Positions 53,477 through 61,615 of a stretch of 64,000 nucleotides of DNA are shown in pieces. Origin of the DNA: Oscillospiraceae bacterium. GTDB taxonomy: Bacteria > Bacillota > Clostridia > Oscillospirales > Acutalibacteraceae. Position numbers and translations under genes: made by a program. Positions within the stretch are counted from its first letter, which is position 1. Each line of letters begins with the position of its first letter. The notes under the pieces were generated by a model, which had not been told where the DNA came from, did not search any database, and saw only the letters and a list, made by a program, of their open reading frames with translations. The stretch spans positions 62,001-126,000 of the forward strand of contig SVPR01000001.1 of assembly GCA_015065785.1 (NCBI GenBank), written 5' to 3'.

Positions 53477-54235
53477 GTGTTTTATGAAAATAATGAAAAT
53501 TCTTTCTTTTCGTTTACTGCACCTAATCCGTCAGGAGATACAGCGGAAGCGATTGACGCTGAGCTTGATGAATCTGTTGATGAAAATGAAAGTGATGGCA
53601 GTGTTACAATAAATGTCAATGGTAAATATATTCATTGTCTGACGATTATAGGTCAGATTGAAGGGCATTACACCTTGCCTAATACAACAAAAACTACCAA
53701 ATACGAGCATATTATTCCCAGAATTGTTGCAATTGAAGAGAACAAAGATGTTTCAGGGTTGTTGCTTGTGTTAAATACAATTGGTGGCGATATTGAAGCC
53801 GGACTTGCTATTGCTGAGCTGATTTCAGGTATGACCAAGCCAACAGTTTCAATTGTTTTAGGTGGTGGACATTCTATCGGCATTCCTTTAGCAGTAAGTG
53901 CAAAAAAATCTTTTATTGTTCCGTCTGCTTCTATGACTGTTCATCCCGTGAGAATGAATGGGCTTGTTCTGGGTGTACCTCAGACAATGTCTTACCTTAA
54001 AAAAATGGAAGAACGAGTTGTGGGGTTTATTGTAAGAAATTCAAAGATAAAATCAGACCGCTTCAGACAGCTTATGCTTAACAGTGACGAGCTTATTTCT
54101 GATTTTGGCACTGTTTTATTGGGCGAAGATGCTGTAAACGAGGGTTTAATTGATGCGGTTGGTAGCCTTTCTGATGCATTGAATAGCCTGTACGATATGG
54201 CAAAAGAAGACGAGTTATCTGATGAAAATAGTTGA
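53477..54235 (+). CDS. ClpP-like serine protease (TepA-type)
   Basis: 252 aa: an acidic N-terminal stretch (about 1-45) followed by a ClpP/crotonase-fold protease domain. LLVLNTIGGDIEAGLAIAELI, the Ser in GGGHSIGIPLAV, and His in MTVHPVRM give the catalytic pair; the Asp is likely further along. It resembles TepA (YmfB), which in Bacillus degrades proteins in translocation and sporulation. The start is GTG 53477 with GGTGATAT upstream. It is followed by uppP (17 nt) and ftsK, the same setting as tepA next to spoIIIE in Bacillus. Confidence 0.88.
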   Translation: MFYENNENSFFSFTAPNPSGDTAEAIDAELDESVDENESDGSVTINVNGKYIHCLTIIGQIEGHYTLPNTTKTTKYEHIIPRIVAIEENKDVSGLLLVLNTIGGDIEAGLAIAELISGMTKPTVSIVLGGGHSIGIPLAVSAKKSFIVPSASMTVHPVRMNGLVLGVPQTMSYLKKMEERVVGFIVRNSKIKSDRFRQLMLNSDELISDFGTVLLGEDAVNEGLIDAVGSLSDALNSLYDMAKEDELSDENS

Positions 54236-54252
54236 GCGAAAGAGGTGATAGT

Positions 54253-55137
54253 GTGGATGTTTTAAAAGCTTTTATTATGGGCATAATTCAGGGGTTAACA
54301 GAATTTTTGCCTATATCAAGTAGTGGCCACCTGTCGCTTTTCAGCCATTTTTTTAATATTGACACTGAAATTTCGGGGTTATATTCCTCGATGCTACATA
54401 TTGGCTCACTTGTGGCGATTCTTGTGTTTTTCTATAAAACAATTTATGAATTGTTTATTGAATTTACGCTATGTATAAAAGATATCAGTAAAAAAAGATT
54501 TACTTTTAATTCTAAGAAAATCTCAACAACCAGAAAAATGCTTTTTATGTTTGTTATTTCCTGCATTCCACTGTTATTTTTGTTTTTACCGTTCAAAGAC
54601 GGTAAAAATGTTATTGAAGCAGTTGAAGTTTTTTCAAACGATGACAGTATTTTAGCAGAGGGCATTTGTTTTATAATAACGGGTGTCTTTTTGCTCTTGG
54701 GCGTTTTTGTTGACAACACCCGCAAGAAAAAGAGAAATGTCGGACCTGTTCCTGCATTTTTAATTGGTATTGCGCAGACTATTGCAGCGTGTTTCCCAGG
54801 TATTTCCCGTTCGGGAACAACTATTTCAACAGGCTTGATTTGCGGTGTCAGCAAAAAGAATATGATAATGTATTCTTTTATTTTGAGCATTCCTACAATT
54901 TTTGCAGCCGGTTTAATAGAATTTATCGACGCTATGCAAGTACCGACATTTATTCCGGTCTTTCCATTAATAGTTGGTGTTGTTACATCTGCTGTTGTTG
55001 GTGTTTTTTCAATAAGTCTTTTAAAATTTCTTCTTAAGAAGAATAAATTCAGATATTTCGGATATTACTGTGTTTCACTCGGTGTTGTAACTACAATTAT
55101 CGGCATCGTTGAAGCTTTAATGAATAAAGGGGTGTAA
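54253..55137 (+). CDS. uppP: Undecaprenyl-diphosphate phosphatase UppP/BacA
   Basis: 294-aa membrane protein with about eight helices. [14 protein letters not shown] and the second repeat [15 protein letters not shown] hold the catalytic Ser/Arg/His/Glu set. It recycles the lipid carrier C55-PP to C55-P for wall synthesis; extra copies give bacitracin tolerance. The start is GTG 54253 with AGAGGTGATA upstream; the in-frame TTG at 54232 overlaps the preceding stop and is rejected. FtsK is 2 nt downstream. Confidence 0.94.
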   Translation: MDVLKAFIMGIIQGLTEFLPISSSGHLSLFSHFFNIDTEISGLYSSMLHIGSLVAILVFFYKTIYELFIEFTLCIKDISKKRFTFNSKKISTTRKMLFMFVISCIPLLFLFLPFKDGKNVIEAVEVFSNDDSILAEGICFIITGVFLLLGVFVDNTRKKKRNVGPVPAFLIGIAQTIAACFPGISRSGTTISTGLICGVSKKNMIMYSFILSIPTIFAAGLIEFIDAMQVPTFIPVFPLIVGVVTSAVVGVFSISLLKFLLKKNKFRYFGYYCVSLGVVTTIIGIVEALMNKGV

Positions 55138-55139
55138 AA

Positions 55140-57920
55140 ATGGCAACTCAAAAAAAGCCAACTAAAAATTCAGCTAAGGGCAAGGGTAAGAATACTAAAA
55201 AAACAACAATTGCCGACTCTTCTAAAAAGCAGGGGATTTTGTTAGGCGTATTTATTTTTTCAATATTAATGGCTTCAGTTGTGTTTATTGATGCAGGTGG
55301 TGCATGGGGATATTTAAGGAACTTTTTCTTTGGTGTTTTCGGATTCAGTGCTTTTGTTTTACCATTCTTTTTAATTTTTGTAAGCGTTGTTGCTGCAATC
55401 GGTAAGGATTCAAGAAAATATAAATACCGTGTAGTAGAGGGAGTAATTATATTCTCGCTTGTTATGGCTTTCATACATATTGTTTCTTTTGAGGAACAGC
55501 TTACCTATGGCGAACAGATAGCTGAAAATTACAATGTTTATAAAAGCTTCAATGGTGAGGGTGCTCGTTTTGGTACAGGTGTTTATGGCGCTGTGCTTGG
55601 TGGTTTGCCACTTCTTTTAACAGGTGGACATAAGGTTGCAGCTGGAATTATAACTTTCCTTATCTTATTCTCACTTCTGATGATTTTTTCAGGTACATCT
55701 CTTTTAAAGCTTATCCGCTCATTAAAGACACCTGTTGAGGTTGTGGGCGATTACGCAGAGGAAAAGCTTGATAGTATGAAAGAAACCTACGAAACAGTTT
55801 CTCACGATGTTCAGGAGATTAAAGCAAAAAATGCTGAAAGACGCAGAGCTGCTCGTGAGCAAATGCCTGATAAAAGGCGTTCAAGTATTGATATTCCTCT
55901 GAGCGATACTGAAAGTGCTCCTGATATGGGGATTGAAAGCGTTTTTGAAACAACTTCATATAAAACAGTTGCAGAACTTAATAATGTTTCTCTTAATATG
56001 AATGATTTTGACGATGTTCCACCGGCCAAAATTGAACTTTTAGATGATTTTCAGGAGGATTATTCTGATGAAGATACTTCTGTAAGCGAAGCTGGTGCAG
56101 TGAAAGCAGATGCAATTTTAGAAAAAGCTGTTAATGATTTAGCTTCACGAACAAGTGAAAGCAAAGGCTTTGATTTTGGCGTTGAAGAGGAATTTGTTGA
56201 GCCGGCAAATGATTCAGTTGATGGTGCAGATGAAGAGGATGACGATGACGAAGAATTTGTAGCACCGGAAATTAAAGAAACAGAGTTTAAATATGAACTA
56301 CCGCCAATAGATTGTCTTGATTTGCCTAAAAATAAGGCAGGCTTTGATGATACTAAAGATATGCAGGAAAAAGCCAACAGAATAGTTGAAACACTTAATT
56401 CATTCGGTGTTGGTACTAAAATTGTTGATATTTGCAAAAGCCCGTCTGTTACTCGCTTTGAGCTTCAGCCGAATCCTGGTGTAAAAATCAGTAAAATTAC
56501 TGCACTTGCTGATGATATTGCAATGAATCTTGCGGCTTCCGGTGTTCGTATTGAAGCACCAATTCCGAATAAAAATGCAGTTGGCATTGAAGTTCCTAAT
56601 TCAGAAAAAACAATGGTTTCGTTAAGAGAAATTGTTGACAGCTCTGAATATAAGGCTGCAAAATCAAAGCTTACCGTTGCATTGGGCAGAGATATTCAGG
56701 GTACACCTACTTGTGCCGATTTAGCTAAAATGCCACACTTACTCGTTGCAGGTACAACAGGTTCAGGTAAATCAGTTTGTCTTAATGCGATGATTGTAAG
56801 TCTTCTTTATAATGCAACTCCTGATGAGGTTAAGCTCATTATGATAGATCCTAAAAAGGTTGAATTTACTGTTTATCGTTCAATTCCACACCTTTTAGTT
56901 CCGGTTGTTTCTAATCCGAGAAAGGCAGCAGGTGCTTTATCCTGGGCAGTTGCCGAAATGGACAAGCGTTATGCATTGTTTGCAGAAAAAGGTGTCAGAA
57001 ACCTGCAGGGCTACAACGCTTACGCACTTTCTGAAAATCTTCCTAAGATGCCACAAATCGTTATTATTATTGATGAGCTTTCAGACTTGATGATGGCAGC
57101 TTCTAATGAGGTTGAGGATTCAATTTGCCGTCTTGCTCAAAAGGCGAGAGCTGCAGGTATGCATCTTATAGTTGCAACCCAAAGACCGTCTGTTGATGTT
57201 ATTACAGGTCTTATTAAAGCAAATATTCCAAGCCGTATTGCTTTTGCGGTTAAATCGCAGATTGACTCAAGAACAATTATTGATACTCAGGGTGCAGAAA
57301 AGCTTTTAGGTAATGGTGATATGCTTTATTGTCCTGTTGGTCTTTCAAAGCCTGTAAGAGTTCAGGGCTCTTATCTTTCTGATGATGAAATTGAAAGAGT
57401 AATTGCACATGTTACTTCACAAGGTGAGGTTAAATATGACGATGCAGTTATTCAGGAAATTGAAAGAAATGCCGCAAAGGATGATAAGAAAAAGAATGCG
57501 GATATTGCTATTGATTCAACCGGTCAGGGTGAAGATGGCGATGAGATGATACCAAAGGCTATTGAAGTTGTTATTGAGCAGGGTATGGCATCAACTACAC
57601 TTCTTCAAAGAAAGCTTAAATTGGGTTATGCCCGTGCCGCAAGAATTATTGATGAGCTTGCTGAAAAAGGTATTGTTGGTCCTTATGAGGGCAGTAAACC
57701 AAGAAAGGTTTTAATAACTAAAGAGCAATGGTATGAAATGCAGGCTCGTTCAACCAGTACTGCACCAAAGCAGCTTACTATAGAAGAAGTTACTAAACAA
57801 AGCACACCTGCTTTTGATTACAATGCACCAGAAGAAGAGGAAAATAATGACAGCTCAATGAGTAGTGATTATAACTATTTTGGTGGTGCTGTTAGTAGCG
57901 TGAATAATGACGAGGTTTAA
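55140..57920 (+). CDS. ftsK: DNA translocase FtsK/SpoIIIE
   Basis: 926 aa. Basic N-terminus, four membrane helices (about residues 30-195), a long acidic linker (about 200-400), then the motor: Walker A GTTGSGKS (538-545), Walker [36 protein letters not shown], and a C-terminal winged-helix gamma domain ([19 protein letters not shown]) that reads KOPS/SRS-type sequences. Pumps chromosomal DNA through the septum, and into the forespore in spore formers. RBS AAAGGGGTG before ATG 55140. Downstream the DUF3006 gene starts 4 nt after its stop. Confidence 0.96.
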   Translation: MATQKKPTKNSAKGKGKNTKKTTIADSSKKQGILLGVFIFSILMASVVFIDAGGAWGYLRNFFFGVFGFSAFVLPFFLIFVSVVAAIGKDSRKYKYRVVEGVIIFSLVMAFIHIVSFEEQLTYGEQIAENYNVYKSFNGEGARFGTGVYGAVLGGLPLLLTGGHKVAAGIITFLILFSLLMIFSGTSLLKLIRSLKTPVEVVGDYAEEKLDSMKETYETVSHDVQEIKAKNAERRRAAREQMPDKRRSSIDIPLSDTESAPDMGIESVFETTSYKTVAELNNVSLNMNDFDDVPPAKIELLDDFQEDYSDEDTSVSEAGAVKADAILEKAVNDLASRTSESKGFDFGVEEEFVEPANDSVDGADEEDDDDEEFVAPEIKETEFKYELPPIDCLDLPKNKAGFDDTKDMQEKANRIVETLNSFGVGTKIVDICKSPSVTRFELQPNPGVKISKITALADDIAMNLAASGVRIEAPIPNKNAVGIEVPNSEKTMVSLREIVDSSEYKAAKSKLTVALGRDIQGTPTCADLAKMPHLLVAGTTGSGKSVCLNAMIVSLLYNATPDEVKLIMIDPKKVEFTVYRSIPHLLVPVVSNPRKAAGALSWAVAEMDKRYALFAEKGVRNLQGYNAYALSENLPKMPQIVIIIDELSDLMMAASNEVEDSICRLAQKARAAGMHLIVATQRPSVDVITGLIKANIPSRIAFAVKSQIDSRTIIDTQGAEKLLGNGDMLYCPVGLSKPVRVQGSYLSDDEIERVIAHVTSQGEVKYDDAVIQEIERNAAKDDKKKNADIAIDSTGQGEDGDEMIPKAIEVVIEQGMASTTLLQRKLKLGYARAARIIDELAEKGIVGPYEGSKPRKVLITKEQWYEMQARSTSTAPKQLTIEEVTKQSTPAFDYNAPEEEENNDSSMSSDYNYFGGAVSSVNNDEV

Positions 57921-57924
57921 TAAT

Positions 57925-58170
57925 ATGGATATTTTTATTGAGCGTTTTGAAGGTGATTATGCTCTTTGCAGATTAAATGACAGAGAGAAAAATTTAATTA
58001 AATTACCTTTAAGGGAATTACCTGAGGGTTTAAAAGAATATTCAGTTGTTACCTTAAAATCAAATGGTGTTATGTTTATAAATTCTTACGCAAAAGAGTT
58101 AAGAATGGAAAAAATCGTAAAAAGCCTTAAATGTAAAAAATATAATTTTACAAATTACAGAGATTTTTAA
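57925..58170 (+). CDS. DUF3006 family small protein
   Basis: 81 aa; MDIFIERFEGDYALCRL and the LPEGLKEYSVV part fit DUF3006, small beta-rich proteins of unknown function. The start is ATG 57925 with GAGG nine bases upstream; an in-frame ATG at 57907 overlaps ftsK. Four nt after ftsK, so co-transcribed. Its C-terminal half is basic (MEKIVKSLKCKKYNF). Confidence 0.78.
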   Translation: MDIFIERFEGDYALCRLNDREKNLIKLPLRELPEGLKEYSVVTLKSNGVMFINSYAKELRMEKIVKSLKCKKYNFTNYRDF

Positions 58171-58189
58171 AAAAAGTATGAAAAAACTA

Positions 58190-58218
58190 TTGATTTTTCA
58201 ACGAAGTAGTGATATACT
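58190..58218 (+). promoter_or_regulatory. Promoter of rpsB-tsf
   Basis: TTGATT (58190-58195), 17-nt spacer, TATACT (58213-58218). About 105 nt of leader follow, ending in AAAAAGGAGG; it contains small stems but no leader family I recognise. Confidence 0.75.
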
Positions 58219-58329
58219 TTCATAGCAAAAACTCACGCAGGGGAGATTTGGAATGCCTTGTGCATCAGAAGATGTGGTGTTCTTAAAGTTGATACCTTGC
58301 GGCGGTTTAACAAAAAGGAGGACAATAAT

Positions 58330-59079
58330 ATGTCAGTAGTATCAATGAAACAACTTCTCGAAGCAGGTGTTCATTTCGGTCACCAAACAAGAAGATGGAA
58401 CCCAAAAATGGCTCAATACATCTTCACAGAAAGAAATGGTATTTACATCATCGACCTTCAGAAGACTGTTAAGAAGCTCGAAGAAGCTTACACATTCATC
58501 AACCAAATCGCACAAGACGGTGGCGAGGTTCTCTTTGTAGGTACAAAGAAACAAGCACAGGATTCTGTTAAAGAAGAAGCAGAACGTTGCGGTATGTCAT
58601 TCGTTAACGCTCGTTGGCTTGGTGGTATGCTTACAAACTTCAACACAATTCAAAGAAGAATTAAGAGACTTGCTCAATTAAAGGCTATGGCTGAAGACGG
58701 TACTTTTGATCTTCTTCCTAAGAAAGAAGTTATTAAGCTCAACCTCGAAAGAGAAAAACTTGAAAAATTCATGGGTGGCATTACAGAAATGAAGAAAATG
58801 CCGGCAGCAATGTTCATTGTTGACCCAAGAAAAGAAAGAATTGCAGTTCTCGAAGCAAAGAAACTCGGTATTCCGATTGTTGCTATTGTTGACACAAACT
58901 GCGATCCTGATGAAATTGATTATGTTATTCCTGGTAACGACGATGCTATTCGTGCAGTAAAGCTTATTGCAGGTGCTATGGCTGATGCTATCATCGCTGG
59001 TCGCCAAGGTTTACAGACAATTCCTTCATCAGAAGCAGCAGAAGAAGTTGCTGAAGAAGTAGCAGAAGACGCTGAATAA
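58330..59079 (+). CDS. rpsB: 30S ribosomal protein S2
   Basis: 249 aa. [36 protein letters not shown] and [31 protein letters not shown] are S2 signatures (given in parts). The tail is acidic ([14 protein letters not shown]). Start ATG 58330 with AAAGGAGGA upstream. Paired with tsf, 77 nt downstream, through a leaky terminator-like hairpin. Confidence 0.98.
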   Translation: MSVVSMKQLLEAGVHFGHQTRRWNPKMAQYIFTERNGIYIIDLQKTVKKLEEAYTFINQIAQDGGEVLFVGTKKQAQDSVKEEAERCGMSFVNARWLGGMLTNFNTIQRRIKRLAQLKAMAEDGTFDLLPKKEVIKLNLEREKLEKFMGGITEMKKMPAAMFIVDPRKERIAVLEAKKLGIPIVAIVDTNCDPDEIDYVIPGNDDAIRAVKLIAGAMADAIIAGRQGLQTIPSSEAAEEVAEEVAEDAE

Positions 59080-59095
59080 TTTGAAAATATTAAAT

Positions 59096-59122
59096 AAGGC
59101 GGAAGATTTTCCGCCTTGTTTT
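59096..59122 (+). terminator. Hairpin between rpsB and tsf, probably a leaky terminator
   Basis: Perfect 9-bp stem (59096-59104 with 59109-59117), 4-nt loop, then GTTTTAAAA. The T-run is short, so it likely reduces rather than stops tsf transcription. Confidence 0.7.
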
Positions 59123-59156
59123 AAAATATGGTGAAAAACCTAAGGAGGAAATAAAA

Positions 59157-60254
59157 ATGGCATTTACAGCTCAAGACGTTAAAGTATTAAGAGAAAAAAC
59201 AGGCGTTGGTATGATGGAGTGTAAAAAAGCACTTACAGAAGCTGACGGTGATATGGATAGAGCTTTTGACATTCTTCGTGAAAGAGGCCTTGCAGCTTCT
59301 GAGAAGAAAGCAAGCAGAATTGCAGCAGAAGGTGCAGTTATCGCTTACACAGACGAAGAAAATAAAGTTACAGTTCTTCTTGAAATCAACTCAGAAACAG
59401 ACTTCGTTGGTAAAAACGAAAAATTCCAGGAATTTGGTCTTAATGTTGCAAAGACAATCGCTGCTAACAAACCAGCTTCAGTTGAAGCACTTGCTGACCT
59501 CAACCTTGTTGGTACAGACAGAACAGTTACAGAAGGCCTTAATGACCTCATTCTTGTTATTGGCGAAAACATTAAAATCCGTCGTTTCGAAATCATCGAA
59601 GGTGATGTTGTAACATACATCCACGCAGGTGGTTCAGTAGGTGTTGCAGTTAAATTTGAAACAAACCTTGCTGATAAAGCTGAATTTGTTGCAATGGGTA
59701 AAAATATTGCTATGCAGATTGCTGCTATGAGCCCTGAATATCTTAGCCAGGATTCAATTTCTGCAGATGAGCTTGCAAAAATGAAATCTATCACAATTGA
59801 TTCTTCACTCAACAAACCTGAATCACTTCCAAAACCAATTCTTACAGCTCTTTTCGATAAAGCAATTGCTGAAAACCTTTTCAGTTCAGAAGATGTTGCT
59901 GCTTATGAAGAAAACAAAAAGAGTCAATATCTCTTCAACTTCCTTTCAAAAGAAGCTGTTGCTACTCTTGCTTCACTTGCTGTTGCAGGTAAAGAAGAAT
60001 ATATTAACAACAAAATTTTCTCAGGCGCAGTTGAAGGCCGTATTAAGAAGCAAATTAAAGAAATCTGCCTTCTTGAACAAGCTTTCGTTCGTTCAGACCT
60101 CTTTGATGGTACAGTTGCTGGTTATGTTGCAAATGTTGCAAAAACAACAGGCGCTGATATCAAAGTTGAAAGCTTTATTCGTCTTGTAAAAGGTGAAGGT
60201 CTTGAAAAGAGAGAAGACAATTTTGCTGACGAAGTTGCAAATATGATTAAATAA
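59157..60254 (+). CDS. tsf: Elongation factor Ts
   Basis: 365 aa. N-terminal UBA-like domain with VKVLREKTGVGMMECKKAL, then INSETDFVGKNEKF (nucleotide-exchange loop). It exchanges GDP for GTP on EF-Tu. The protein is about 60 residues longer than most bacterial EF-Ts (about 290-310 aa); the extra length falls in the dimerisation core (about residues 190-310). RBS AAGGAGG. Terminator follows. Confidence 0.97.
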   Translation: MAFTAQDVKVLREKTGVGMMECKKALTEADGDMDRAFDILRERGLAASEKKASRIAAEGAVIAYTDEENKVTVLLEINSETDFVGKNEKFQEFGLNVAKTIAANKPASVEALADLNLVGTDRTVTEGLNDLILVIGENIKIRRFEIIEGDVVTYIHAGGSVGVAVKFETNLADKAEFVAMGKNIAMQIAAMSPEYLSQDSISADELAKMKSITIDSSLNKPESLPKPILTALFDKAIAENLFSSEDVAAYEENKKSQYLFNFLSKEAVATLASLAVAGKEEYINNKIFSGAVEGRIKKQIKEICLLEQAFVRSDLFDGTVAGYVANVAKTTGADIKVESFIRLVKGEGLEKREDNFADEVANMIK

Positions 60255-60266
60255 TCAGATTTTTAT

Positions 60267-60300
60267 AAAAAAACGACTCTCGTTTGAGAGTCGTTTTTTA
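60267..60300 (+). terminator. Terminator of rpsB-tsf
   Basis: 11-bp stem (60271-60281 with 60286-60296), 4-nt loop, seven T. Confidence 0.94.
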
Positions 60301-60305
60301 GTTTC

Positions 60306-60334
60306 TTGACATTTATTCTTTAAAATATTATAAT
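60306..60334 (+). promoter_or_regulatory. Promoter of the GT4 gene
   Basis: Perfect TTGACA (60306-60311), 17-nt spacer, perfect TATAAT (60329-60334), 31 nt before the ATG. Confidence 0.88.
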
Positions 60335-60365
60335 TTTTACATTATTATATTTGATTGGTGTTTAT

Positions 60366-61565
60366 ATGAAGATATTTGAAATAAATTCCGGAAATTACGG
60401 GAGTACCGGGAATATAGCTCTTAATATTGCAAAAACTGCTCGTGAACGCGGACACGAAGTAAAAGTAGCATACCGTAAAAGCAGAAGTGTTATTGCAAGT
60501 AATGATGAAGATGAAGTTCTGATTGGCAGCAGTTTTTTTGGTTTAACACACAGAATTGTCGGGGAATATCTGGGTTTGGAGGGGTGTAGCTCTGTTATTC
60601 CTACTCTTAAATTGATTAAGCAAATTAAAGCATTTGACCCTGATGTTATTCATTTGCACATTTTACACGGCTGGTATTTGAATTTGCCTTTATTATTCAG
60701 TTTTTTATCAAAGTTTAATAAAAAAGTTGTCTGGACTATGCACGATTGCTGGGCGTTTACTGGTCATTGTCCACATTTTCAGTTAGCAAAATGCGATAAA
60801 TGGAAAACCGGTTGCGAAAATTGTACTCAGTATAGAGAATATCCGTATTCAAGAGTAGATAATTCGAAATTTTTATATAAATTAAAGAAAAAATATTTCA
60901 CCTCAATCAGCAATCTTACAATTGCGACTCCATCAAGTTGGATTGCAGATTTAATTAAATTCTCTTTTCTGAGTGAGTTTGAAACAAAAGTTATAAACAA
61001 TGGTATAGATTTAACTGTTTTTAAGCCATCTGAGAGCGATTTCAGGGCTTTAAACGGCATAGGCGACAACCAGCATTCAATTTTAGGTGTAGCATTTGAT
61101 TGGAGCGAGAAAAAAGGTTTAGATGTATTTAAAAAACTTGCAAATGATTTAGAGTCTGATTATAAAATTGTTTTAATAGGCACAACTGAAGAGATTGAAG
61201 CAGATTTACCTGAAAATATTATTACTGTAAGAAAAACAGAAAATAAAAAAGAATTAGCTTCAATTTATTCATCAGCAGATTTATTTTTAAATCCGACAAG
61301 AGAGGATACTTTCCCGACTGTTAATATGGAGGCTCTCGCTTGTGGTACTCCTGTTTTAACCTTTAAAACGGGTGGTAGCCCTGAAATTATCAGTGATGAA
61401 TGTGGTAGTGTTGTTGAGTGTGATGATTATGAAGGCTTAAAAAATGAAGTTATCAGAATTTGCAAAACAAAACCATATTCTGAAGAGGCCTGTTTAAACA
61501 GAGCAAAAGCATTCGATATGAATGATAAATTTAAAGAATATGTAAAATTATATGAAAGTATATAA
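60366..61565 (+). CDS. Family 4 glycosyltransferase
   Basis: 399 aa GT-B fold. N-terminal GNYGSTGNIALNIAKTARERGH (acceptor half), MHDCWAFTGHCPHF with a Cys/His-rich patch, and the C-terminal donor motif PTREDTFPTVNMEALACGTPVL, the E-x7-E signature of GT4 enzymes. It adds a sugar from a nucleotide donor to a polysaccharide or glycan; donor and acceptor are unknown. Single gene with its own strong promoter and a bidirectional terminator, outside any polysaccharide cluster. Confidence 0.9.
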   Translation: MKIFEINSGNYGSTGNIALNIAKTARERGHEVKVAYRKSRSVIASNDEDEVLIGSSFFGLTHRIVGEYLGLEGCSSVIPTLKLIKQIKAFDPDVIHLHILHGWYLNLPLLFSFLSKFNKKVVWTMHDCWAFTGHCPHFQLAKCDKWKTGCENCTQYREYPYSRVDNSKFLYKLKKKYFTSISNLTIATPSSWIADLIKFSFLSEFETKVINNGIDLTVFKPSESDFRALNGIGDNQHSILGVAFDWSEKKGLDVFKKLANDLESDYKIVLIGTTEEIEADLPENIITVRKTENKKELASIYSSADLFLNPTREDTFPTVNMEALACGTPVLTFKTGGSPEIISDECGSVVECDDYEGLKNEVIRICKTKPYSEEACLNRAKAFDMNDKFKEYVKLYESI

Positions 61566-61570
61566 ATTTG

Positions 61571-61608
61571 AAACCCAACAGATAAATTAAAGTTTATCTG
61601 TTGGGTTT
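61571..61608. terminator. Bidirectional terminator between the GT4 and histidine kinase genes
   Basis: Perfect 16-bp stem (61571-61586 with 61593-61608), 6-nt loop; T-rich tail GTTTTTTAA on the plus side. Confidence 0.92.
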
Positions 61609-61615
61609 CAGTTTT

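Noticed and set aside
54444-54890. Minus-strand frame of 148 codons over uppP
   Set aside because: Shadow of the membrane-protein gene; the opposite strand has all UppP motifs.
59345-59815. Minus-strand frame of 156 codons over tsf
   Set aside because: Codon-bias shadow of tsf without ribosome site.
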